Shown: positions 1 to 9,139 of the stretch, in pieces | How positions within the stretch are numbered: the first letter of the stretch is position 1 | Layout of the letters: each line of letters begins with the position of its first letter | Assembly (NCBI GenBank): GCA_002245135.1 | Contig: NGBS01000380.1 | Coordinates: 1 to 21,033, forward strand | DNA length: 21,033 bases | Direction of reading: 5' to 3' | Origin: Proteromonas lacertae | Taxonomy: Eukaryota; Sar; Bigyra; Opalinata; Proteromonadidae | Program-made: the position numbers and the translations under genes | Notes under the pieces: model-generated | The model's database searches: none | Told to the model about the DNA's origin: nothing | The model's input: the letters and a program-made list of their open reading frames with translations, nothing else

Positions 1-3000
1 ATTCAGATTTAACAATCACATCAATTGTGATTAAATGTTGTTTATTAGCTGAATATTTTAATAATGTTCTATAATAGATAATTATTGAACTCTACTTGGC
101 ATTTTTGTAATTGTTGTTCTATATATTCATCTGGATCATACAGTTTATTCCATGTATTATCATTGATTTCAGACTGTTTTGTTACTTTCTGCCAAGCAGA
201 TTCATAGTTTATTTCATATACAATTGGTAATGTTAAAACTTTATTCTTATTCAAATCATCACTATCTTTATAAGTCAATATATTGTTTAGTCTGTTAAAT
301 TTGTATATTTCTATTTTTGTATATTTACCCAAGGTTTATGGTTAGTAGAACCATATTCTAATTCATATTGATTTTGATCTAAACAGAATACATAATTCTT
401 ATCAACATTCTTCTCAAATCCTTCATAATTTAAATATACTTTATCATTTATATCACTTAATTTAAAGAGTATATTATACCCTATATTTGAATAAATATGA
501 ATCTTGAATAATATTCTATTATTATCACATAGTGATGAATGAGATATTCTTAATGTAACTACTTCACTTTCATATTATTATTAATACCTTTTAATTTGAA
601 TTATCTCTAAATTATTATCATTATTATATGAATTTGGTAGAATAACTCCACTTATTTCACCTGTTTTTTCATCAAATATCATTCCATCTGGTAATATGAT
701 ATTGTCTAACAAATATATTTGTACATCCATTTTCACATATTGGTATATAACTAAATGGCAAATTGTCAATTATTTCTATTGTATTCGTTGGATAGGTGAT
801 AATTGGTTTTATATTAATTATCATCATTCATGTTTACTATAATGAAATTAACATCAAAATCAGTAATGGTTTTATTCTTCAAATCTTCAATATAATTATA
901 AGTCAATAATTCATTTGTATTTGATAAATTTTATACCACATTCCTCTTAATGCATTTGTTTTATATGTAAATTATAATTTCCAATTTTAACACACTTTGT
1001 TATTTCATAATAACTATCTTTAGAATGATCTATTTTCTTATATATTAATTCATTATTATCACTATTTACTACATCAATTTCAACATTAGTATCTCTAACA
1101 TAATACTCTAGTGTAAATGGTAATTCATTATTATCTGTTTTACATCCATTTACTGATAATTGCAATGGAGTTATTATCTTTGTAATACCAGCAGAATTAG
1201 AACAATAAATATTCACTTCAGATGAAAATGATTCTCGTGGAATTCCACTAATAATACCATTTTTTGAATTCAAATATAATCCTAAAGGTAACTTAATATC
1301 AGTGTAAAAATAATAATCATTTTGAATATCATTATATATAGTTGGTTTTATTGTATTTTCTTTTATTTCTTCACCTATTGATAAAGTGATTGTATTACTT
1401 GGTAAATAGTTAAATTCTGGTGGTTTAATTGTATTAGATACTTCTATTGTTATTGCTGTGTAATAATTACCATACTTCTCACTTGTTGCTGTAATGAAGT
1501 AATAAGATGGTAATTGTGATAAGATTGGAGTTCCACTGATTCACCAGTTAACGGATCTAATTTTAAATTATCTGGAAGTGATGGTAATACTGAAAAAGTA
1601 ACCGTTTCATCATTGGTTATTCCAAATAGAATGGGTTTATTTTTCCTTAACATTTCTACATTTGAAACTAAGTTACTCACCATATCTGAATAAGTGAATG
1701 TAGCTACAGGAAATAATAATAATAATCTTTAGATATTACAGTCTCTATAGTGATTGATTTATCATTATGCCATTTTAATGATATTTCTGGAGTAGAATAA
1801 TGAATTTATTGTATTCCAAAATTGAACATTTATTTTAATCAATCCTTTAGTTAAATAAATAGGAATTGTAGATTTTTGTAATGTTGATTTATCATTTAAA
1901 TTATTCTCTAATGTAATTGTATTGTTTAATGTCAATATGGCTTGATCACTCGAGCTTAATTTGATATAATAATTTGCATCTTCTGGAATGTATAAAAATG
2001 AATTCCATTCAACATAAAATCCATTATTATAATATGACTGCTTAATAATTTATTCCATTCTTTATCTATTCCATTATAATCAATTACATTTTCAACTCTA
2101 GTCATTTTATGAAGTAATTGTGAAGATGATTGAAATGTCAAATAATATTTAGCTTCAATTCCATTCTTTAGACTGTCTTTATTAGCTTCAACAATATCTA
2201 ATGTAAATGAATAGGTGAAACTTCCAACAGGATTCATTATAACAATGACATATTGCTTTTTCTCATCGAGCTTGATATTGGCTTGACCTGAAATAACACC
2301 AGTTTTTGGATCAAATGACAAATCATTTGGTAATGTTCCTGTAATCATTATTGAATTTGGACTTCCAATGATTGTTGGAATATAATTCACTTTTTTGATT
2401 TAAAGCGATTAATAAATCAGTTGATACATATGAATAACTCTGTAATGTTGGATATTGAGTTTTGGCAATAGTTGAAGAGATAATCTGTTTTTCTTGATCT
2501 TCAATATTGCACTCTAATTTGAATAATAAATCACTACTAGTTGATGTATGGAATATTAATACCATTAATGGATGATAACCTACTGTTAATGTGATTGAAT
2601 TTTCTAAACTCACTACTGGCTGAAACATATTGTCTAAATAAACCAATACAATTTCATCATCATTCTTTGTCATAGTGAATTTATAATTTCCTTCAACATT
2701 GATGTTTAAAGTTGGAAATTAACTTGATTATGTAATTCTTGGTGTAAATGTTGTTTTTATTACCTGTAAATACTGTACATGGTTCATTTTCAGTACATTC
2801 TATATTCATACTACTTAATAATGATGGATAGGTGGATATTTGACCATTATCAATTTTTAGATTGTAATCTAAATACTTTGAAGCGATTGTTGGTATATCT
2901 AATGGTTCTATATCATTGTCAGTAACTAATGCAAGAATATTATCTAATAATCTAGATGTGGGTAATACATTAACTGTCAATTGTATAGGATATTGCTTTA

Positions 3001-3565
3001 CTGGGTTATTTACATTAATAGTCAATGTCAAAACTTTAGTTCCATCTTCTTTTACCTCAATACCTTCTTCTGGAATGCTGTCATAATTAATAGAACCAGT
3101 GATTCTTCCTGTATGTGAATCTAATTGAAGTGTTGAAGGAAAATTCTCACTGCCAACTTCAAAATGGTCAAATTGAAAAATACAAGTAGGGATATGAATA
3201 TATACAGGTAAATTTGGAGAAATTGTGATTATGCCGTTGTTGGGATATACACAGTAAGGATTTTGCCAAATTGAGAGTTTGAAATAAATAACAGTGAATT
3301 TGTGATCGTTGTTGTATAAAGTGAGAGAGTATTCTGTATTATTGACAAACTGGTAGGATCTACCTGATATTGTACCATTGTTTGCTAAATCTAAACCATC
3401 AGGAAGATTTTTTGACAATACAGCTTTAACAATAAGCGAATCGCATTGAGGTTGTATAAAAACATCCTGATCTGCACTATATACGTAGTTGTATTCTGTG
3501 AAAGAGCAAACTGGTAGTTGACAGGATGCAAATCCTACTAAAAACAACAACAGGATCATTAACAT
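1..3565 (-). CDS. Large secreted protein with putative-Ig and PA14-like repeats, frame-disrupted, 3' end outside window
   Basis: Product unknown; probably an extracellular adhesin-like or ligand-binding protein. I chose the ATG at 3565 because it opens a compact signal peptide (MLMILLLFLVGFASC, then QLPVC); the open frame runs 54 nt further upstream but only from TTG. Repeated putative-Ig (He_PIG type) signatures follow, with the form LPxGLxxDxxTGxISG: LDSHTGRITG near 3100, LSFDPKTGVISG near 2300, LKLDPLTGE near 1550, NSKNGIISG near 1250 and FDEKTGEISG near 670. Two PA14-like stretches are visible: about 2915-2480 (KNDDEIVLVYLDN, then VGYHPLMV) and about 2180-1735 (GIEAKYYLTF, FYVEWNSFLYIPED, SLKWHND). 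Coding continues off the left edge. The reading frame changes by single bases about eight or more times while the protein similarity carries on in the new frame. This means either a young pseudogene or uncorrected assembly indels; the domain calls do not depend on which. No membrane segment is seen in the window. Confidence 0.7.
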
Positions 3566-3737
3566 CAGCTTTAATTTTAATGTGATGAAACACAAGCCAA
3601 ATGTTGTAACACAAGTCAAAAGCTTGATGTAATAAATGACAAATACTGTTTTTCGAGTGTTTTGAGATAGAATTTTGGTATTTTGATATTAAATCCTCTC
3701 CATAAATACATTATTTAAATCAAATTATTAACTTAAT
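3566..3737. other. Short AT-rich spacer, putative promoter of the PA14/putative-Ig gene
   Basis: This 172-nt gap between the stop of the seven-TM gene and the chosen start of the next gene on the same strand has no gene. It carries two CTTGTGTT-type decamers on the minus strand (annotated separately). Spacing this tight suggests a compact genome. Confidence 0.5.
3606..3615 (-). promoter_or_regulatory. Upstream decamer CTTGTGTTAC, second copy
   Basis: Identical to the decamer at 8140-8149. A one-mismatch copy (CTTGTGTTTC) lies at 3587-3596, so the region reads as a doubled motif upstream of the signal-peptide ATG. Confidence 0.3.
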
Positions 3738-4649
3738 TTAGTTTACATTCATTGACATTAAATTTTTGTACCTTATATCTCGCATCTTATGAATTCGAGG
3801 ATATAACAGTAGTAGAACTGATGATATTAGCAAAAATGGTGATAATATATAATAAATACAATACAACGTAACCAAGTTGATTCTGAGGGTAAATGGTAGT
3901 ATCTCTATCACATAAAATCCACATAACATAATTACACTAAAAATATTTGAAAATATCGATATGCACGAGAAATTATTGTTTAACTTATCAAACAATAATC
4001 CTAATACATACAACGGCATGGATATAACATTGTCAATAATCTTGAAGAGTTTATCATTTATCTCAGTTCTACACCATTGATATGCATAAATCACATTATC
4101 ATCTCCTTTGTATGTCATTGAATATATATAATCAACATTGGCAAAATATAAACGTAATACAATATAAACAAGTGTAATTGAAGATATAAAACTACATATA
4201 AATATCAATAACTGATTTTGAGATCTATAAACGATATTTGTTTGACTTCTTCTGTTCTTTATCTCCAAGAACAATAGAAAATTTGAAACAAAAAATGGAG
4301 CGAATGAAAAGGTTAAACCAAACGAATGAAGAAATGAATAAAATACACAACCAGTATCATTCCTAAATATAATCGGTATTAACCTTCCAAAAATAGTTAA
4401 AATTGTACCTGACAGCACTAAAGATAAAGGAGTTCTATATTTGGGCATTCCTGGTAAATCTCGGTTGAAATACAAATAATATAACGCTAGAATTATAAAT
4501 AAGCAATAAACAACTAACATTGTAATTACAGCTGCAACTAGTCCTTCACTTGGTGAAACATGTGGATATACTTGCAGTACATTTCCATAAGGATTTGTAT
4601 AACCTGATAAATTCATATATTGAAGTGTAGGATTTATTTCAATAAGCAT
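3738..4649 (-). CDS. Seven-transmembrane GPCR-like receptor
   Basis: 303 residues with seven hydrophobic segments at about 37-62, 74-96, 101-130, 147-172, 203-222, 230-256 and 258-285. A ~36-residue outside N-tail precedes them and a short basic cytosolic tail follows. Topology is consistent: basic loops (NRDLPGMPKYR, EIKNRRSQ) fall on the cytosolic side. A Cys at the outer end of TM3 (NDTGC) and a Cys in the second outer loop (YQWCR) could form the disulfide typical of GPCRs. The third inner loop is very short, as in class C or cAMP-receptor-like families, but I cannot assign a class; no ligand domain is fused. The start is an ATG 112 nt after the stop of the upstream gene on the same strand, and there is no signal peptide, which is normal for 7TM proteins. 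It lies between two ectodomain genes. The frame is intact. Confidence 0.8.
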   Translation of the reverse strand: MLIEINPTLQYMNLSGYTNPYGNVLQVYPHVSPSEGLVAAVITMLVVYCLFIILALYYLYFNRDLPGMPKYRTPLSLVLSGTILTIFGRLIPIIFRNDTGCVFYSFLHSFGLTFSFAPFFVSNFLLFLEIKNRRSQTNIVYRSQNQLLIFICSFISSITLVYIVLRLYFANVDYIYSMTYKGDDNVIYAYQWCRTEINDKLFKIIDNVISMPLYVLGLLFDKLNNNFSCISIFSNIFSVIMLCGFYVIEILPFTLRINLVTLYCIYYILSPFLLISSVLLLLYPRIHKMRDIRYKNLMSMNVN

Positions 4650-4761
4650 TAGAAGAAAAAAAGATTAAAAGGTTGTTCTTGAAACGAATACATTTTTAGA
4701 ATTAAAAAAAACACAAATAGAGTAATATATTAATAGAATGCATTATAATTCTTAAGTTAAA
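4650..4761. other. 112-nt spacer between two co-oriented genes
   Basis: This very short gap separates the stop of the type I surface protein gene from the start of the 7TM gene. On the minus strand it contains TTTGTGTTTTTT, a loose match to the decamer seen upstream of both flanking ectodomain genes. I see no convincing exon in it. Confidence 0.4.
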
Positions 4762-7700
4762 TCATACATATATATTATGTGTTTTTGGTTTTGAAGTACT
4801 ACATCTACGATGAACCATTTTATGCTTTCCTGTTAGTAGAATCACAACCACTACTACAATTAACACAACCACGATCACAGCAATTACAATACCAGCAATA
4901 GCACCACCACTTAATCCATCATCTGAATCTTTCGATTCTTTTGGTTCTTCTAGTTCTTCTTTAGATTCAATTATCACTGGTTTATCTACTCCAACACCAG
5001 CAACAGAAGATAATATACCTCCAGCATTCTTCATTTCTTGGATTATAACTTCAGTATTATTCTTTGTTTCATTTATTTTGTTATTCACAACTTCTTGTTC
5101 TTCAACTGGAACAATTACTTGAACTTCCAATTTAACAGATGGAGTGTCTTTCAAATCCAATTGTCTTCTTCTTCTTCTAATTTCTTCTTTAATTTCAACT
5201 AGTATTTGACTTTCTTTTACATTTAATAATTTACTTAAAACTTTTACAATATTTGCTGTTTCAGATGCTGTTATTGAGGAAGATGTAATATTATTCAATT
5301 CAAGATCAAACTTGAAGTATACCGTTCCATTATCTGGATTTACTGGTGGAATAGCAACACAATTACTTTCTATTATTCCCCATTTACCACTTGGACTACA
5401 ATATCTCTTTTGAGTACCAGTTTGATGATTTTCACAGTATTTCTCAACAAAATTACCACCTACTGTTTCTGGCCAACCATTTTGACTCTTACAGTGATAT
5501 TCTATTGAATGAATACTGATGGTTGTTGAAATTGAACCACTTGGATTTGTAGCTGTTACTGTAAATTCAGTCTTATCAAATCCACTGTTTGTCATTCCAG
5601 AAATCATACCACTTGAAATTGAAAATGATAAACCTGTTTTCTCAAATTGATCTAATGGTTCTATTGAATATTGATCGATTGTACCAGATACTTTGGGTGT
5701 AACTTTATCAATTTCTACACTTCTAATACATTCAATTTCATTGACACTATAAGCTATTGATTTTGGAGAAGCTGGAATAATAGTTAATAAAATATCGAAT
5801 TCTGTCTTACCACTTGGATTTGAACCAATGATAGTAAATTTCATATCTTTAATAGCTGGACCTAATGACATTCCTGATATTTCACCAGTTCTACTATCTA
5901 AAAATAAAGAATAAAATTCTAAATCTTGTTCACAAGTAAATTCTGATATTTTACCTCCACTGTAAGTTGGTTCACCACTGAAGAATTCACTATTTATTAT
6001 AATTGTATAAGAACTTTGACTATATTTCAAATTACTTGGAGGTTGTAATGGTGTTGTTGGTGCAACTGTTGGTGGTTTATCAGTAGTTGGACGAATATAT
6101 GTTGGTAAATAAGTTGGTATGGATGTTGTTGGTCTTGGAGTAGTTGGTTTTGGTGTGGTTGGTTTAGAAGTTGTTGGTTTCACTGTAGAAGGTGTTGGAC
6201 CAGTTGGATTTGGACCTTGAGTTGGATTTGGACCTTGAGTAGGGTTTGGTCCATCTGTAGGTTTAACTGTAGGATTAGGATCTTGAGTGGGATTTGGACT
6301 ATCAGTTGGTTTAACGGTAGGGTTTACATCATCACCACCAGTTGGAGCTATAGTTGGTATATATGTAATAGGTGGAGGAGTAATATAAATATGATCAGCT
6401 TCATTTGGTTTTAATAAGAAGAATGTCTCAGTAAAATCAGCACTAACTTCACCATTATAATAACTCTTAACACCTGTTGTGATTTGCGATCCATCTGTTG
6501 CTAAGATTTGAGCTGCATTTATACCATAAGCTTCTCTTGTTATAGCCACATTCTTTATTTTTGCTACATTATTTTCACATAATCCTCTAACTACTCCATC
6601 ATTTACACCAGCTATTCCAAAGAAACCACTTAAATCATTATATGGAATTAATTTATAAGTTTCTAATCCTTTTATAACAGCACCTAATGCAGCAGTACCA
6701 GTATCAGAAAAACTATAAACATAAGAATTTGTTTTATCAATTTCACCACAACTAAGTTGAGAATATTTAATACCAGAATTAGTTTGTTTGTTTACTTTAT
6801 TCAAATTGTAAGTTATTGTCATTGCCAAATCTATTCCACTTGCCATACTAGTCGCTTGACCAGCATGAATTGCAATTATAATCTTATCATGTTGAATAGC
6901 AAAAACTAATCTTCCAGTATTATATTCAGGATTTATTGCTATTTTAACTGCTCTTTCTGATAAATCAGTTTGTTTGTATTCATGAGCTAAGATTGGTTTT
7001 GATGCACAATCTATTACATTACCTGTAACTTTACGATGTTTTGTTTCACTTAGTGTTGTATAAATTTCAACCTTATTATCACCTGTTACATATATAACAG
7101 ATTTACTTAATATCTCAACAAATTGATTTTTGATTATTTCAGTAGTTACTCCTCTCAAAGGACTTACTTCTAATAAGTTTTCATAAGGAGTTGGTAAAAT
7201 ATAACTGACATTTGAAAATGTATCAAGCAATTGCTTGGTTGTATCTAAATCAGTAGATTCAAAGAATAATTCTCTCTTTACTTCATTTAATGTTATTTTT
7301 GAATCAAAATCTGAGTTCTTTTCAGCTGAATAAGCAAAGGTAGCTGCTCTATAAAATCCAATATGATCTTTGTAAGTTGGAATATTTTTCTGAATATCAT
7401 ATTTATAGCCAAACCCTTCAGAATCTATTACAACTTCTCCAATTCCATTAACATCTTCAAAATCATAACATAATGATGGATCGAATGGTTTTCTGGCATA
7501 TACTACAGGCTCGATTGAACAATCCCACCAATAAGCTTTCTTTGTTGATGATCCTGTTCTTTTCAGTATTTGAGCTTCTAAACTACCTTCTTTTTGTAAA
7601 CGAATTTTATTGAGATTGGTATTAAAGACAGTAGTATAACTTGTCAGCGTATTCATGGAGATTATACTTTCAATTTCTCTTAATGGCATGTTCTTTACTA

Positions 7701-8113
7701 ATTCTGCATTAGCATAACCAAGTGCTTTTAATCCACTCACAACTGACTCACTTACGGTATATGCATAGGATTTATCAATATCAACAGAAGTAAAAGACAT
7801 TACAGTTTGTGCGGATGAATCTGTATAAACAACATCAACCCATGCAACTAATTTCAATTCTGTGAATTGACTGTAGGATGAGAAAATTGTCTGAAATGGT
7901 GTTTCAATAATCATATGATCTTCAAATAAGTAAATTTCACTGTTTGCAACAGCTTCATCAGATCTCCAACATCGATGGGTTATTGGATAAGTGGCACAAC
8001 CTAAATACATTAGATTTGATAATATACAGGAAAGTTCAATTAATAAAAACAAAAATAGTAGCTGTGTGAACTAAGAATGATATTAGTATAAGATAAAAAT
8101 ATACCTTTTGCAT
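4762..8113 (-). CDS. Type I surface protein: orphan N-domain, Pro/Thr stalk, two putative-Ig repeats, HRM/sushi-like module, TM
   Basis: Two exons, 8113-8105 and 8070-4762, separated by a 34-nt GTATAT...TTAG intron (8104-8071), give about 1105 residues. The long frame alone begins at TTG; the intron supplies an ATG and the N-terminus MQKFTQLLFLFLLIELSC, a signal sequence. Residues ~30-560 form a domain I do not recognise. Residues ~565-685 are a Pro/Thr stalk (NPTQGPNPT, PTTPKPTTP), probably O-glycosylated. Two putative-Ig repeats follow (SRTGEISG and SSGMISG, each with NPSG). A ~47-residue module at ~862-908 has the Cys/Trp spacing of hormone-receptor-motif or sushi modules (GW...YC...RYC...GKW...C). 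An alpha/beta segment rich in basic residues (RRRRRQ) precedes a glycine-then-valine-rich membrane helix at ~1058-1083 and a 21-residue basic tail. A 27-nt GTATAT...TTAG stretch at 8027-8001 could be a second, length-neutral intron. Likely a plasma-membrane receptor or adhesin; ligand unknown. Confidence 0.8.
4830..4910 (-). other. Transmembrane helix-coding segment of the type I surface protein
   Basis: It encodes GGAIAGIVIAVIVVVLIV followed by more Val/Leu, a glycine-led single-pass helix, with KHK and RR just after it as a cytosolic stop-transfer signal. It follows an acidic juxtamembrane run (EELEEPKESKDSDD). Confidence 0.85.
6030..6380 (-). repeat. Degenerate short tandem repeats coding for the Pro/Thr stalk
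   Basis: Imperfect 15-30 nt units encode PNPTQ(D/G)PNPT, VKPTD(S/G)PNPT and then PTT(S/T/P)KP units. Such mucin-like stalks hold an ectodomain away from the membrane and vary in length between alleles. Thr density suggests O-glycosylation, which is inferred. Confidence 0.75.
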
Positions 8114-8139
8114 TAGAAAACTGGTGTTTTGTCAGTGAG

Positions 8140-8149
8140 GTAACACAAG
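8140..8149 (-). promoter_or_regulatory. Upstream decamer CTTGTGTTAC (putative core promoter element)
   Basis: It lies 27 nt upstream of the ATG at 8113. The identical decamer sits 41 nt upstream of the ATG at 3565, with a near copy CTTGTGTTTC closer in. It is called only on recurrence before two ectodomain genes of the same strand, so it could be chance in AT-rich DNA. Confidence 0.3.
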
Positions 8150-8784
8150 CTTTTTAATTGTTGGCTTGATCATAAAAAAACATTAACAACACATAGATAA
8201 GTAATTGAGTTGGTATAATTCATACATTGCCAATATTATCTACATAATACCATTATTTCACAGAATTATCTACAATTCTTGTTCTTTCATAATACACTAT
8301 CCCATTTTACTGTTTTGAGTTTATTATATGCTAAATACATGTTTCTAATTCTATGATATGGTTTCTTAGTGAAAACATCTGCTACAATATTGTGCAGAGG
8401 CTAAAACTATAATATTAAATCCATTTTATCTCAATAATACTATATTATCTACAATAATAATAATATAAACATTATATGATGATTAAAATAGTTTTTAAAT
8501 ATTAGGGGTTTTGAAATTCAATGAAAAAATACCCACAAAATTTAAAAATTGTTTTTACTCATTATATAAACATTGTTTTATAATGAATACCACTTTTATC
8601 TAATTATATATTACATAGAACTTAGTTAATGGTGAATGCAAAGTATTTCAAAGATATGATATTTCAATTAACTTAGTATATCAATTAAAACGTATATCAA
8701 AGGATAGATAAATGGAAGAAATAATCGATTATTGTATTTAATTGAATAGAAATGTAGTATACACTTCAAAATCAAAGATTATTT

Positions 8785-8826
8785 CATTCTATTTTGAAAA
8801 TTCTTATATCAAAATAAAATAGAATG
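8785..8826. repeat. 11-bp inverted repeat with 20-nt loop
   Basis: The arms CATTCTATTTT (8785-8795) and AAAATAGAATG (8816-8826) are perfect complements. A short direct repeat ACACTTCA flanks them (8761-8768 and 8830-8837). It could be a protein-binding site or a cruciform in the divergent promoter region; no function is assigned. Confidence 0.4.
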
Positions 8827-9081
8827 TTTACACTTCACTATTTCAAGCGTAATAATTCATGATATTAACATATCTCGTTCTGTTGGTGATGTATGATGAT
8901 ATGGCGTATGATATGAGGGTTTTACTTTATTTAGCCTTACAGTGATAGTGATGTGATAATATGTGGAGAGTAGATACTATTTTAATGTACTGATATTAGA
9001 TATGAAGTCAAAATTCTCATAAGTAGTCTGTAACTGCCTAAAGTAGTAAAAATAATAATAAATAATATTATTGGATGGATG

Positions 9082-9095
9082 ATTTGATTGGATGA
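9082..9095 (+). promoter_or_regulatory. Shared 14-nt motif ATTTGATTGGATGA upstream of gene A
   Basis: It ends 44 nt before the ATG of gene A. The same 14 bases occur at 12895-12908, ending 43 nt before the ATG of gene B. Identity and spacing suggest a core promoter or upstream activating element retained in the gene duplication. Confidence 0.45.
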
Positions 9096-9139
9096 AATAA
9101 ATAATTTCGGTTTAAAAATTTGAAGTTGATATTAACGGT

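Larger units (their letters stand above)
8114..9139. other. 1-kb AT-rich spacer between divergent genes
   Basis: No open frame of note and no RNA gene was seen. It should hold the promoters of the type I surface protein gene (minus) and of repeat-protein gene A (plus). Notable items are a decamer near 8140, an 11-bp inverted repeat at 8785-8826 and a 14-nt motif at 9082-9095, listed separately. Confidence 0.6.

Noticed and set aside
1735-2915. PA14-like domains as part of a bacterial-type toxin
   Set aside because: PA14 is a widespread carbohydrate-binding-type module in eukaryotic surface proteins; here it sits with putative-Ig repeats behind a signal peptide and no toxin domain is seen.
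1-3619. Frame changes as programmed +1 frameshifting of the Euplotes kind
   Set aside because: The breaks are not at AAA-stop sites, go in more than one direction, and neighbouring genes have none.
4650-4770. Splicing that fuses the type I protein's tail to the 7TM gene
   Set aside because: A GTATGA donor is present at the stop codon, but no TAG acceptor of the usual type lies before the 7TM start, and the topology would be odd.
6217-6414. Plus-strand 65-residue open frame
   Set aside because: It is the antisense shadow of the Pro/Thr-stalk repeats (Trp/Ile/Ser pattern from reversed Pro/Thr codons).
8114-9139. tRNA or other structured RNA gene in the spacer
   Set aside because: I found no cloverleaf-like GC-containing segment; the only clear inverted repeat is the short AT-rich one at 8785-8826.
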